A DNA stretch of 64,000 bases, from positions 462,304 to 526,303 of the forward strand of contig NZ_QOKW01000001.1 of the NCBI RefSeq assembly GCF_008365375.1, in the 5' to 3' direction. The notes under the pieces were generated by a model. That model had not been told where the DNA came from, did no database searches, and saw nothing but the letters and a program-made list of their open reading frames with translations. Source of the stretch: Roseomonas genomospecies 6 (GTDB lineage: Bacteria; Pseudomonadota; Alphaproteobacteria; Azospirillales; Azospirillaceae). This document shows, in pieces, positions 38,219 through 47,165 of the stretch; position 1 is the first letter of the stretch, and the number at the start of each line of letters is the position of its first letter. The position numbers and the translations under genes were made by a program.

Positions 38219-38401
38219 ATGGACGATTCACTGGTTCCCGGCGCCTGGGTGCGCCATCCCGCCCAACCCGATTGGGGTCTGGGGCAGGTGCAGTCCGCCA
38301 TCGGCGACCGCGTCACCGTGAATTTCGAGAATGCGGGGAAGCTTCTCATCGACACGTCGGTGGTCTCCTTGACCGTCACCGACCCGGACGATGCGCCATG
38401 A
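38219..38401 (+). CDS. DUF3553 small protein
   Basis: A 60-residue protein fitting the DUF3553 pattern: PGAWVRHPAQPDWGLGQVQS, then DRVTVNFENAGKLLID. This forms a small beta-barrel, SH3/Tudor-like, and the family also occurs as a tail on UvrD-type helicases. The standalone function is unknown. Its TGA overlaps the ATG of the cytochrome gene by 4 bp, so the two are co-translated. Confidence 0.8.
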   Translation: MDDSLVPGAWVRHPAQPDWGLGQVQSAIGDRVTVNFENAGKLLIDTSVVSLTVTDPDDAP

Positions 38402-38784
38402 GGGAACGCCTGCTGCTGGCCTCCATCCTCGTGCTGGCCGCCGGCGGCCCGGCGCTGGGCGGGGACGCGCCCGATCCGGAGCGGGGGAAGACCCTCTTCC
38501 GCGCCTGCGCCTTCTGCCACACGCTGACTCCGGACGGCGGCAACCGCGCCGGCCCGACGCTGTGGAAGCTGTTCGGGCGCCCCGCCGGGGCGGTGGAGGG
38601 CTATCACTACTCCCCGGCCCTGAAGAGCAGCGGGATCGTCTGGGACGAGGCGGCGGTGGCCCGTCTGTTCGAACTCGGCCCGGACGTGATGACCCCCGGC
38701 AGCAAGATGCCGATCCAGACCATCGCCAGCGACTCCGACCGGCGGGATCTGGTGGCCTATCTGAAGGAGGCGACAGCGCCGTGA
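38398..38784 (+). CDS. class I c-type cytochrome
   Basis: A 128-residue periplasmic monoheme cytochrome. The signal peptide is LLLASILVLAAGGPALG. The heme site Cys37-x2-Cys40-His41 (CAFCH) and axial Met in SKMPIQ are present, with Pro-Gly-Gly and GPTLWKLFGRPAG blocks between. It is similar to mitochondrial-type cytochrome c (c2 group). It probably shuttles electrons between the bc1 complex and an oxidase. Coupled to the DUF3553 gene. Confidence 0.9.
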   Translation: MRERLLLASILVLAAGGPALGGDAPDPERGKTLFRACAFCHTLTPDGGNRAGPTLWKLFGRPAGAVEGYHYSPALKSSGIVWDEAAVARLFELGPDVMTPGSKMPIQTIASDSDRRDLVAYLKEATAP

Positions 38785-38888
38785 GGCTGACGGCGAGTGT
38801 GGTTGAAAGCGCGCTCCGGCCCGCCTATGGTCTTGGAAAAAGGCGCCGTTGCGCCAAGCCTCAAATCGATTCCAGGAGCGCCCGCCCC

Positions 38889-39011
38889 ATGAAAGCCATG
38901 CTGCTCGGCTTTGTCGCCGCCATCGTCATCGCCGCCGGCGCGTCCGTCGCGCTGACCTCCATCGACCACAGCTCGGCCACCCGCTTCTCCAGCAGTTCGG
39001 TCCGCCTCTGA
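38889..39011 (+). CDS. small single-span membrane protein (40 aa)
   Basis: A 40-residue frame starting at ATG 38889, with AGGAG about 11 bases upstream. One hydrophobic helix, [19 protein letters not shown], is followed by a polar Ser/Thr-rich tail. This could be an inner-membrane miniprotein or an uncleaved signal anchor. It ends 3 bp before the convergent pdxA stop. The function is unknown. Confidence 0.55.
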   Translation: MKAMLLGFVAAIVIAAGASVALTSIDHSSATRFSSSSVRL

Positions 39012-39014
39012 GGG

Positions 39015-40049
39015 TTAGGCGCGGCGGCGGTCGGCCATGGCCTCCGCCGTCTTCAGGGCGGCGATCAGGCTGGACGCTCCGGCCCGGCCCGTTCCGGCGA
39101 TGTCCAGCGCCGTCCCGTGGTCCGGCGAAGTGCGGACGAAGGGCAGGCCCAACGTGATGTTGACCCCCGTGTCGAAGTCGATGGTCTTCAGCGGGATCAG
39201 CGCCTGATCGTGGTACATGCACAGCGCCGCGTCATAGCCGCCGCGCGCCGCCGCGTGGAACAGCGTGTCGGCGGGCCGCGGCCCCACCGCGTCGATTCCC
39301 TCCGCCCGCAGGTCGGCGACCGCCGGGGCGATAATGTCGATCTCCTCCCGCCCCATGGCGCCGCCCTCCCCCGCGTGGGGATTCAGCGCGGCGACGGCCA
39401 GACGGGGCCGCGCAATGCCGAAGTCACGGACCAACGCCGCCGCCGTGACCCGCCCGGCGTGCAGGATCGCCTCCCGAGTCACGAGGTTCACCGCGTCGCG
39501 GACCGAGACATGGATGGTCACCGGCACGACGCGCAGATCCTGCGCGGCCAGCATCATCACGGGTTCGTCCGCCAGACCGGCCAAATGCGCCAGATATTCG
39601 GTGTGTCCGGGATGGCGGAAGCCGGCGGCGTAGAGCGCCGATTTCTGGATGGGGTTGGTGACGACCGCCGACGCCTCCCCCCGGCGGACCAGATCGACGG
39701 CCCGGTCGATGCTGGCGATCACCGCCGCGCCGTTGGCCGGGTCGGGGCGGCCCGGCGTCACCGGCGCGGCCAGCGGCTGCGGCAGCACCGGCAGGGCCGT
39801 GCCGAACACCGCCGCAGCTTCGGCGGCGCTGCCGACCGCCTTCACGGGGACCGGCAGGCCGAGCCGGGAGGCGAGCGCTTCCAGGCGGGCGGGATCGTCC
39901 AGAAGGACGAAGGGCGGCACCGCGCCGTCCGCGCCGTCCGCGCCAGCCGCCGAAGCCGTCGCCCAAGCCTTCAGGGCGATCTCTCCTCCGATCCCCGCCG
40001 GCTCGCCCATGGTGAGGGCGAGCGGCGGCCGGAGGCCGGTCGCGGTCAT
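39015..40049 (-). CDS. pdxA: 4-hydroxythreonine-4-phosphate dehydrogenase
   Basis: A 344-residue NAD-dependent enzyme of pyridoxal-phosphate synthesis. Motifs: the N-terminal LTMGEPAGIGGEIALKA, the metal-binding His in FRHPGHTEYLA, ALNPHAGEGGAMGREE, CMYHDQALIPLKTIDFDTG, and the C-terminal TSPDHGTALDIAGTG. Length is normal. Its start codon shares one base with the surA stop, the usual surA-pdxA coupling. The usual next gene, rsmA, is absent. Confidence 0.94.
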   Translation of the reverse strand: MTATGLRPPLALTMGEPAGIGGEIALKAWATASAAGADGADGAVPPFVLLDDPARLEALASRLGLPVPVKAVGSAAEAAAVFGTALPVLPQPLAAPVTPGRPDPANGAAVIASIDRAVDLVRRGEASAVVTNPIQKSALYAAGFRHPGHTEYLAHLAGLADEPVMMLAAQDLRVVPVTIHVSVRDAVNLVTREAILHAGRVTAAALVRDFGIARPRLAVAALNPHAGEGGAMGREEIDIIAPAVADLRAEGIDAVGPRPADTLFHAAARGGYDAALCMYHDQALIPLKTIDFDTGVNITLGLPFVRTSPDHGTALDIAGTGRAGASSLIAALKTAEAMADRRRA

Positions 40050-41485
40050 CAGTTGCGGATCTCCACGAAGGCGGTGCGGCGCAGGTCGCGCAGGTAACGG
40101 CGAGCCAGCAGATCCGCGCGCTCGTTGATGAGGTCGCGCTCGATCTCCTCGCGCGGCGGCATCTTGATGTCCTTCGGGTCGATCGGCGGCGGGGCCGGAG
40201 CGGCCACGGGCTGCGGCGCGGGCGCCGGGGGCGGCTCGATCATCGGCACGTCGCGCTTGCAGACGATCAGGATGATGGCACCGCCGGGGCTCATCAGCAC
40301 CGGGCTGGGCTGGCCCAGCGGGATGCCGACGGCGAGCTGCTGGAGGCCCGGCGCCAGATCCTTCACCCGCATCGTGCCCATGTCACCCGATTCCGGGATG
40401 CCCATGGCCTTCGCCTTTTCATCGAAGTCGGCGCAGCTCTTGATCGACTTGCGCAGCTTCTCCGCCTGGGCCTGGACCGCCTTCAGCTCCTCCTTCGAGG
40501 GGGCCGGGATGACGATCTGCTTCATGTTGACCTTGGCCTTCGCCAGATCCGGCTTCGGCTGGGGCCGCGGCTGCGGCGGCGGGGCCGGCGGCGGCGCGGT
40601 CGAGGCGGTGCTGCCGAAGGGCCGCTGATCGCGCACCAGCAGGATGTGATAGCCCGTCGCCGTGCGGACCGGCGCGGAAAGCTGGCCGGCGCGCATGGTG
40701 GACAGCGTCTTGTCCAGCTCCGCGTTCAGCTCGCCCGTGCGGACCCAGCCCATGTCGCCGCCCGAGGCGGCGCCGGCGGACTGAGAGAACTGACGGGCCA
40801 GCGCGGCGAAGTTGCCGCCGCGGCGCACCTCCTCCACCAGACGGTCGGCGTTGCGGCGCACCTCCTCGTCCTGGTCGGGGCTGTCCACGGCCAGGAAGAT
40901 CTCGGCGACCAGATATTCCGGCTTGCCGATGTTGGCCCTGATTCGCTCCATCACGGCGTCGATCTCCTCGTCGCCGATCACCACCTCCTGCCGGATGCGG
41001 CGCTGCATCACCCGCTGCCAGGACAGCAGCGCCCGCACCTGCTCGCGCAGGGTGGAGAGCGGAACATTCTGGGTCTTCAGCAGGGCTTCGAGCTGCGGCC
41101 GGCCCATGCGGTTCTGCTCGGCGATGCGCCCGATGGCGTCGTCGATCTCCTTCGACGGCACCGAGACACCGAGTCGCTTGGCCTCCTGCAACTGGAGCCG
41201 CTCATCGATCAACTGGCGGAGCACCTGCGGGGTCAGGCGCTGGCGCGTCTCCGCGCTGTCCTGGGCACCGGCGTTCAGCAGAGCGAGGCGGATTCGCGCG
41301 TGCACATCGGACAGCGAGATGACCTCGTCGTTCACGACGGCGGCGATGCGTTCCGCCGGGCCTTGGGTCCCCGCCGCCGGAGCGTTCGGAGCGCGCGTCT
41401 GGGCAGCGGCGGGCGCTCCGGCGGCAAGAAGGGCGCAGGCGGTCGCCACGGCGAAGGCAGACCGGACGGCTCGCAAACTCTGCAT
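40049..41485 (-). CDS. surA: periplasmic chaperone and prolyl isomerase SurA
   Basis: A 478-residue exported chaperone for outer-membrane proteins. The signal peptide ends in AAGAPAAAQ. The SurA_N region has AAVVNDEVISLSDVHARIRL and LRQLIDERLQLQEA. The first parvulin domain spans about residues 190-300 (AEIFLAVDSPDQDEE, GGDMGWVRTGELN, TGYHILLVRDQRP). A Pro/Gln-rich linker leads to a second, degenerate parvulin domain with ESGDMGTMRVKDL. Operon: lptG, surA, pdxA. Confidence 0.9.
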   Translation of the reverse strand: MQSLRAVRSAFAVATACALLAAGAPAAAQTRAPNAPAAGTQGPAERIAAVVNDEVISLSDVHARIRLALLNAGAQDSAETRQRLTPQVLRQLIDERLQLQEAKRLGVSVPSKEIDDAIGRIAEQNRMGRPQLEALLKTQNVPLSTLREQVRALLSWQRVMQRRIRQEVVIGDEEIDAVMERIRANIGKPEYLVAEIFLAVDSPDQDEEVRRNADRLVEEVRRGGNFAALARQFSQSAGAASGGDMGWVRTGELNAELDKTLSTMRAGQLSAPVRTATGYHILLVRDQRPFGSTASTAPPPAPPPQPRPQPKPDLAKAKVNMKQIVIPAPSKEELKAVQAQAEKLRKSIKSCADFDEKAKAMGIPESGDMGTMRVKDLAPGLQQLAVGIPLGQPSPVLMSPGGAIILIVCKRDVPMIEPPPAPAPQPVAAPAPPPIDPKDIKMPPREEIERDLINERADLLARRYLRDLRRTAFVEIRN

Positions 41486-41601
41486 GGTGCTCCAGACTCC
41501 AGAGGTGGTTGCCGTTTAATACGGCCCGCCCGGGCGCGTGTAAACGGAATCGTGGACCGCAGCCTGGAACGGAATTGTGTCGAAAGACCGGGCGCCGGGG
41601 T

Positions 41602-42696
41602 TCAGCCGTCCTCCAGATGGAGCAGCGCCGCGGTCCCCAGCAGCACGCTGACGCAGGCCGGGCTCCAGGCCGCCATGGCCAGCGGGATGGTTTCGGAGAT
41701 GCCGAAGGTGCGGATCACGTCGGTCATCACGAACAGCACGAATCCGGTCAGAACGCCGCCGGACACCATCGTCATGGTGCCGCCGCGCCGCGGCAGCCGC
41801 AGCGAGAAGGCCGCGGCGAACAGCACCATCGACACGTAGAGCAACGGCTGCGACAGCAGCGACTGGTAGTGCAGCCGGTGCCGCACCGCGGGGAAACCGG
41901 TGGTCTCCAGCGTGCGGATGAAGTGCGGCAGATCCCAGAAGGAAATGGTTTCCGGCGAGGCGAAGCTCTCCTCGATGGTGGTCCGGTTCAGCTCCGTCGG
42001 GATGACGTAGGTGGGGACCGTCTCCGATTCCTTCTTGCCGAGGTTGATCGTCGCATCCTGCAATTCCCACTTCCGGTCGCGCAGGACGGCGCGGGGGGCG
42101 TCCACCCGCCCGATGTAGGTCATGTCGCCGTCGAAGCGCAGGACGATCACCTGCGACATCTCGAAGGTCAGCGGGTTCACCCCGTCGGCGTGGATGAAAT
42201 ACTGCTCCCCCGCCTCCTGCTGGCGCAGCCAGAGGCCGCTGCGCGACACGTCGAAGCTGCTCGACTTCAGTTTCAGGTAGCGGTCCTGGAGTTGGTTGTA
42301 CTTCGCGACGAAGACGGCGCCGACCGGGTTGATCATCGTCACCTTCACCGCGCCGATCATCAGGGCGGCGATCAGCACCGGGGTCAGGAACTGCCACGCC
42401 GACACGCCGACCGCGCGGGCAACCACCAGCTCCGCACTGCGGGTCAGGCGCCAGAAGGTGAACATGCCGCTGAACAGGATCACGAAGGGAAAGATCTGCT
42501 GGCCGATCTCCGGCAGCTTCAGCAACGCCATGCGGAGGACCAGCCAGAAGGTGATGTCCGGCTTGGTCCCGGCGCGGCGCAGCAGCTCCACGACGTCGAG
42601 CAGCAGGATGATCGACAGCAGGATGCCGAGCAGCAGCAGAAACCAGGTGACGAACTGGCGCCCGATGTAGCGCGACAGCGTGGCGGATGAGTACAT
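41602..42696 (-). CDS. lptG: LPS export permease LptG
   Basis: A 364-residue inner-membrane permease of the YjgP/YjgQ family, part of LptB2FG, which extracts lipopolysaccharide from the inner membrane. Start ATG at 42696 (MYSSATLSRYIGRQF). It has transmembrane helices 1-3 near residues 15-110, a periplasmic beta-jellyroll in the middle, and three further helices at the C terminus. The LLDVVELLRRAG and QIFPFVILFSGMFTFWRL blocks indicate LptG rather than LptF. The usual neighbours lptF and lptD are not in this window. Confidence 0.85.
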   Translation of the reverse strand: MYSSATLSRYIGRQFVTWFLLLLGILLSIILLLDVVELLRRAGTKPDITFWLVLRMALLKLPEIGQQIFPFVILFSGMFTFWRLTRSAELVVARAVGVSAWQFLTPVLIAALMIGAVKVTMINPVGAVFVAKYNQLQDRYLKLKSSSFDVSRSGLWLRQQEAGEQYFIHADGVNPLTFEMSQVIVLRFDGDMTYIGRVDAPRAVLRDRKWELQDATINLGKKESETVPTYVIPTELNRTTIEESFASPETISFWDLPHFIRTLETTGFPAVRHRLHYQSLLSQPLLYVSMVLFAAAFSLRLPRRGGTMTMVSGGVLTGFVLFVMTDVIRTFGISETIPLAMAAWSPACVSVLLGTAALLHLEDG

Positions 42697-42810
42697 GGCT
42701 CCGGCCTCCCCGGCCGATCGACGGGCGGTACGCGGCGCCCCGGGGGCTTCCAACGCGGCGTGCCGGGGCTATGTACTGCGGACGGGCTCGGGAAACAACC
42801 GGTCCGCGCC

Positions 42811-42840
42811 TTGACAGGGCGCACGGGAAGGTCTTTATCC
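42811..42840 (+). promoter_or_regulatory. sigma70-type promoter for pepA (putative)
   Basis: TTGACA at 42811-42816 and TTATCC at 42835-42840, 18 bp apart, lie in the divergent gap about 80 bp before the pepA start. Confidence 0.45.
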
Positions 42841-42922
42841 CAGAGTGGTCGCTGTTCGATCCCACCCGCCCCGGCGCCCCCGCGCCGGTTTTTCCCTGCC
42901 GAGAGGAGCCCGAGAGGAGCCG

Positions 42923-44425
42923 ATGAAGTTCGCCTTTGCGAAGCCCGCGCTGCCCAAATCCGGCACCGTCGCCGTCACCGTCGCCACCGACCGCGCGCTC
43001 GGCGCCGCGGGGCGGGATCTGGACCAGAAGACGGGCGGCACGCTGTCCCGCGCCATGAAGGCCAGCCGCTTCACCGGCAAGAAGGAGGAGACGCTGGCGA
43101 TCCTCGCCCCCGCGGGGGTCGAGTTCGACCGCGTCCTTCTGGTCGGCACCGGCAAGGCGGAAGAACTGTCCGACGCGACCCTCCAGGCCGTCGGCGGCGC
43201 CATCGTCGCCGCCCTGGACAAGTCCGGCGAGACGGAGGTTTCCGTCCTGCTCGACCTGCCGGACGGCGGCACCGTGGCGCCCGATGCGGCGGCGGCTGAG
43301 CTGGCCTTCGGCGCGCAGCTCCGCTCCTACCGGTTCGACAAGTACCGGACGACCGAGAAGAAGGAGGCCAAGCCCTCCCTCAAGAAGGTCATCGTCCTGA
43401 CCCCCGACCCCGACGCCGCCAAGCGCGCCCACGTCCGGCTGGAGCCGCTGGCCGAGTCCGTGGCCTACACCCGCGATCTGGTGTCGGAGCCGGCCAACGT
43501 CCTGAACCCGGAAAGCCTGGCCGACCGCTGCCGGGATCTGGCCGACGTCGGCCTCCAGGTCGAGGTGCTGGATCTCAAGAAGCTGAAGAAGCTGGGCATG
43601 GGCGCCCTGATCGGCGTGGCCCAGGGCAGCGCCTTCGAGCCGCGCGTGGTCGTGATGCGCTGGGACGGCGCCCCGGACGCCGAGGACCGCCGCCCGCTGG
43701 CCTTCATCGGCAAGGGCGTGACCTTCGACACCGGCGGCATCTCCATCAAGCCCGCCGCCGGGATGGAGGACATGAAGTGGGACATGGGCGGGGCCGCGGT
43801 GGTCATCGGCACCATGCGCGCGCTCGCCGCCCGCAAGGCGAAGGTCAACGCCGTCGGCATCGTCGGTCTGGTGGAGAACATGCCGTCCGGCACCGCGCAG
43901 CGGCCCGGCGACGTGGTGACCTCGCTGTCCGGCCAGACCATCGAGGTGATCAACACCGATGCCGAAGGCCGACTCGTCCTGGCCGACTGCCTGACCTACG
44001 CGCAGGAGACCTTCAAGCCGCGGCTGATGGTGGACCTCGCCACCCTGACCGGCGCGGTCATCATCGCGCTGGGACACGAGCATGCCGGCCTGTTCGCCAA
44101 CGACGACTGGCTGGCCGAGAACCTGCTGGCCGCCGGCAAGACGGTGGGCGAGCCGCTGTGGCGCCTGCCGATGGGCGACGCCTACGACAAGGACATCAAC
44201 TCCGACATCGCCGACATGAAGAACGTCGGGTCGGGGCGCGGGGCCGGCAGCATCGTCGGGGCGCAGTTCCTGAAGCGCTTCGTCAACGACCTGCCCTGGG
44301 CGCACATCGACATCGCGGGCGTCGCCTGGTCCAAGAAGGACACGGCCACCGTGCCGAAGGGCGGCACCGCCTTCGGCGTGCGCCTGCTCGACCGCTTCGT
44401 GGCGAGCTATCACGAAGGCAAGTAA
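42923..44425 (+). CDS. pepA: leucyl aminopeptidase (M17)
   Basis: A 500-residue cytosolic zinc/manganese aminopeptidase. The N-terminal macro-like domain is followed by the catalytic domain, with the metal and Lys site in FDTGGISIKPAAGMEDMKWDM and the M17 signature NTDAEGRLVLAD. GAGAGGAG appears in duplicated form just upstream of the ATG at 42923. PepA-type proteins can also bind DNA (as in E. coli XerC/D recombination), but that is not evident here. Confidence 0.94.
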   Translation: MKFAFAKPALPKSGTVAVTVATDRALGAAGRDLDQKTGGTLSRAMKASRFTGKKEETLAILAPAGVEFDRVLLVGTGKAEELSDATLQAVGGAIVAALDKSGETEVSVLLDLPDGGTVAPDAAAAELAFGAQLRSYRFDKYRTTEKKEAKPSLKKVIVLTPDPDAAKRAHVRLEPLAESVAYTRDLVSEPANVLNPESLADRCRDLADVGLQVEVLDLKKLKKLGMGALIGVAQGSAFEPRVVVMRWDGAPDAEDRRPLAFIGKGVTFDTGGISIKPAAGMEDMKWDMGGAAVVIGTMRALAARKAKVNAVGIVGLVENMPSGTAQRPGDVVTSLSGQTIEVINTDAEGRLVLADCLTYAQETFKPRLMVDLATLTGAVIIALGHEHAGLFANDDWLAENLLAAGKTVGEPLWRLPMGDAYDKDINSDIADMKNVGSGRGAGSIVGAQFLKRFVNDLPWAHIDIAGVAWSKKDTATVPKGGTAFGVRLLDRFVASYHEGK

Positions 44426-44450
44426 GGCCCCGTCCGGCGGGCGCCGTTTT

Positions 44451-44476
44451 TCCCCTCTCCTTCAAGGAGAGGGGAA
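44451..44476. terminator. hairpin between pepA and holC
   Basis: CCCCTCTCCTT and AAGGAGAGGGG form a perfect 11-bp stem around a two-base centre, preceded by TTTTT and followed by AAAATT. It is best placed as the pepA terminator or a leftward terminator. It lies 17 bp before the holC start. Confidence 0.65.
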
Positions 44477-44492
44477 AATTCCATGAGAGGCC

Positions 44493-44942
44493 ATGACCGA
44501 GGTCCGTTTCTATCACCTCCAGCGGCGCACGCTCGAACAGGCGTTGCCGAAGATCCTGGAGAAGGTTCTGGAGCGCGGCTGGCGCGCCGTCGTCCTGGCC
44601 GGTTCGCCGGAGCGGGTCGACGCGCTCAATCAGCATTTGTGGACCTACGACCCGTCCTCCTTCCTGCCGCACGGCAGCGCCCGCGACGGATTCGCCGCCG
44701 ACCAGCCCGTCTGGCTGACCGCCGAGGAGGACAACCCCAACGGCGCCACCGTCCTGGTCCAGGTGGACGGGGTGACCAGCGCGGCGATGGGGTCCTTCGA
44801 TCTCGTCTGCGACCTGTTCGACGGCAACGACGGGGAAGCGGTTCTGGCCGCGCGGGAGCGTTGGAAGGCCTGCAAGACCGCCGGCCATGCGCTGACCTAT
44901 TGGCAGCAGAACGACCGCGGCGGCTGGGAAAAGCGCGCGTAA
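44493..44942 (+). CDS. holC: DNA polymerase III chi subunit
   Basis: A 149-residue clamp-loader accessory protein that links the polymerase III holoenzyme to single-strand-binding protein. Family features: the N-terminal EVRFYHLQRRTLEQALPK, RVDALNQHLWTYDPSSFLPHG, and the C-terminal RWKACKTAGHALTYWQQ. pepA followed by holC is a common gene order in proteobacteria, which supports the assignment. Confidence 0.92.
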   Translation: MTEVRFYHLQRRTLEQALPKILEKVLERGWRAVVLAGSPERVDALNQHLWTYDPSSFLPHGSARDGFAADQPVWLTAEEDNPNGATVLVQVDGVTSAAMGSFDLVCDLFDGNDGEAVLAARERWKACKTAGHALTYWQQNDRGGWEKRA

Positions 44943-45029
44943 TCCCGTCCCTCTCCACCGTCTTCCGCCAGTATTCCAAATGATACCGCTAACCAGCCGG
45001 AGTGCCGCATTCATTTGTCTCCACCGGCC

Positions 45030-45059
45030 TTGACGGCGCTCCCGTGCACTGCGTTAATC
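45030..45059 (+). promoter_or_regulatory. possible promoter for the REC-histidine kinase gene
   Basis: TTGACG at 45030-45035 and TTAATC at 45054-45059 with an 18-bp spacer, about 50 bp upstream of the start. Confidence 0.35.
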
Positions 45060-45110
45060 TAAAACACGTAATATTCCGCTGGGCGGCGTACAGGTGGAGG
45101 TCGGAATGGC

Positions 45111-46391
45111 ATGGTGCGTTCGAAGGGTGTTGACGGCGTCCCCATGACCCGCAGCGCTCTCGATCCGATCCTCGCGCGGGACGTGAAGGACGCCGCCATT
45201 CTGATCGTGGACGACAACCAGTCGAACGTCGATCTGCTCTGCGACATCCTGACCCATGATGGCTACACCGCCGTCCGGGGCGAGACCGATCCCCGCCGGG
45301 TTCCGGCTCTGTGCGAGGCCCAGCGCTTCGATCTGCTGCTGATCGACATCCGTATGCCGCACATGAGCGGCTTCGATCTGATGGAGCGGATCAACACCCT
45401 CTACGCCGACGATTACGTGCCCATCCTGGTGCTGACCGCCCACACCGACCAGGAGACGCGGCGGCGCTCACTGGAACTGGGCGCCAACGACTTCCTCACC
45501 AAGCCCTTCATCTCCTGGGAACTGCTGCACCGCGTGCGCAACATGCTGGAGATCCGCAAGCTCTACCAGCGCGCGGCGGAGCAGAACCGGGGGCTGGAGC
45601 GCCGCGTGTCGGAGCGCACGGCGGAGCTGAGCGCGGCATTGGAGGCCGTGCGGCAGGCCGACCGGGCCAAGCTGGACTTCCTGTCGGTGACCAGCCACGA
45701 GTTGCGCACCCCCCTGAACGCCATCATCGGCTTCGCCGAGGTGCTGTCCAGTGAGGCGAGCGGGCCGCTCGGCCACCGCGATTACATGGACTATGTCCGG
45801 TTGATCGAGGAGAGCGGCAAGGCGCTGCTCGGCATGGTCAACAACATCCTGGACTTCACGCGCTGTTCCGGCGGCATCGACCTTGCCGAATCGACCATCG
45901 ACCTGCCGGACCTCCTCGTGGACTGTATCGCCCTGCTGGCCCCCAAGGCGCAGGCCAAGGCGCAGACCGTCACGCTTCAGCCCGGCCCGCCCGTCACGCT
46001 CCGCGCCGACCGACGCCGCCTGCGGGAGATGATGGTGCATCTGCTGGACAACGCGGTGAAGTTCGGCCGCGCGGGCGGGCGCGTCGCGGTGCGGATCGCC
46101 CTGCAATCCGGCATGGTCGCCGTTTCGGTGGCCGACGACGGCCCCGGCATCCCGCCGGAGATCGTCGATCACGTCTTCAGCCCCTTCATCCAGGGCGAAC
46201 GCTCGCTGGTTCGCCAGCATGAGGGGATCGGGCTCGGCCTGCCCATCGTCCGCCGCTTCGCCGAACTGCACGGCGGCAGCGTGGAGTTGGACAGCGCGCC
46301 GGGACGCGGCACGACGGTGACCATCCTCCTCCCCGCCGAGCGCCTGACGGCCCCGCCCGTCGCGGGCGTCAAGGAGGCGCGGGCGCTGTAG
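45111..46391 (+). CDS. response regulator-histidine kinase hybrid (REC-HisKA-HATPase)
   Basis: A 426-residue soluble protein. The N-terminal receiver has Asp34-Asp35, acceptor Asp79 in LLLIDIRMPHMSG and Lys131. A coiled coil spans about 145-185. HisKA has His196 in VTSHELRTPLNAIIGF, and the HATPase domain has N-box LLDNAVKFG, G1 VADDGPGIPP and G2 GIGLGLPIVRR. There is no membrane segment, so the input is phosphorylation of the receiver by another kinase. GGAGG at 45096-45100 supports the first ATG; ATG 45144 is an alternative. No output partner is adjacent. Confidence 0.88.
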   Translation: MVRSKGVDGVPMTRSALDPILARDVKDAAILIVDDNQSNVDLLCDILTHDGYTAVRGETDPRRVPALCEAQRFDLLLIDIRMPHMSGFDLMERINTLYADDYVPILVLTAHTDQETRRRSLELGANDFLTKPFISWELLHRVRNMLEIRKLYQRAAEQNRGLERRVSERTAELSAALEAVRQADRAKLDFLSVTSHELRTPLNAIIGFAEVLSSEASGPLGHRDYMDYVRLIEESGKALLGMVNNILDFTRCSGGIDLAESTIDLPDLLVDCIALLAPKAQAKAQTVTLQPGPPVTLRADRRRLREMMVHLLDNAVKFGRAGGRVAVRIALQSGMVAVSVADDGPGIPPEIVDHVFSPFIQGERSLVRQHEGIGLGLPIVRRFAELHGGSVELDSAPGRGTTVTILLPAERLTAPPVAGVKEARAL

Positions 46392-46468
46392 AGGACCGTT
46401 CCGAGGTCACGTCCGGGGGAGGCGCCGGAGCGTCAACGGATCATGCCCGTTTCGGCTCGGACGGCCTG

Positions 46469-46870
46469 TTAGCTGCACAGCGACCTGAGTGCACCCACGA
46501 CACTTTCGTAGGTCATCGCTTCCGGCATCATCGTGGAGTTCACGGAATAGCGTGACACGATGTATTCCGACAGCGCGTCGGGGGCTATGTAGGTCATGGA
46601 CCAGGACGAGAAAAGCCGCTCATCGATCGGGTGAAACCCAAGAAGGGTGAAGTTTTTGTGGCGGGCATCATTGGCTATCTCAATGATGAGCCGGGAGAGC
46701 GCCGCCCTCTCTCCCTCCAGCACCTGCATGAAGCGCTGCCCGTTGTATGACAAGGCGCCGGTTATGTGCAGGCGGGCGTTCTTCTCCTCGGATTTCGCGA
46801 GGATGTCACGGATAACCGCCTCGTCGATTGCCTCGGGCGTGCTGAAATAGGCTGCTTGGCAGAGAAACAT
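46469..46870 (-). CDS. short BLUF-domain blue-light photoreceptor
   Basis: A 133-residue FAD-binding BLUF protein. The residues of the photocycle are all present and spaced as in AppA: Tyr8, Asn31, Gln49 (RFMQVLEGE), Trp90 and Met92 (SSWSM). About 40 further residues form the helical cap. No output domain is fused, so it should act on a partner. ATG 46870 has AAGGGG upstream; ATG 46903 does not. The local DNA is clearly less GC-rich than its neighbours, suggesting acquisition by transfer. Convergent with the REC-kinase gene. Confidence 0.9.
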   Translation of the reverse strand: MFLCQAAYFSTPEAIDEAVIRDILAKSEEKNARLHITGALSYNGQRFMQVLEGERAALSRLIIEIANDARHKNFTLLGFHPIDERLFSSWSMTYIAPDALSEYIVSRYSVNSTMMPEAMTYESVVGALRSLCS

Positions 46871-47072
46871 GTCCCGCCCCTTCTCGTCGCCATCCCACTT
46901 CATGAACGATAGGCAATAGAATCAAAGCATTCAAGGACGTTTATTTGAGTTGATAGTATACAGTCTGCCGCACTGTTGGTATCGAATCGAAACGCTGGGA
47001 GTTTTACTACTCAAGGTTCCGCCATCTCACAGGCGGTTGCGGGCGATGGCGCGGCTTATCCTTGCCACGCAA

Positions 47073-47108
47073 AGAAAAAGCCCCTCGCCGTGATCGGCGA
47101 AGGGCTTC
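47073..47108 (-). terminator. rho-independent terminator of guaA
   Basis: On the minus strand AAGCCCTTCGCCG and CGGCGAGGGGCTT form a stem around ATCA, followed by a T-rich TTTTTCTTT tail. It lies about 57 bp beyond the guaA stop. Confidence 0.85.
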
Positions 47109-47165
47109 AACGGGTCGGCGCGGCAAGCGGCGGCGCCACGCCGGCGCGCGCCGCTCGACGGCTTC

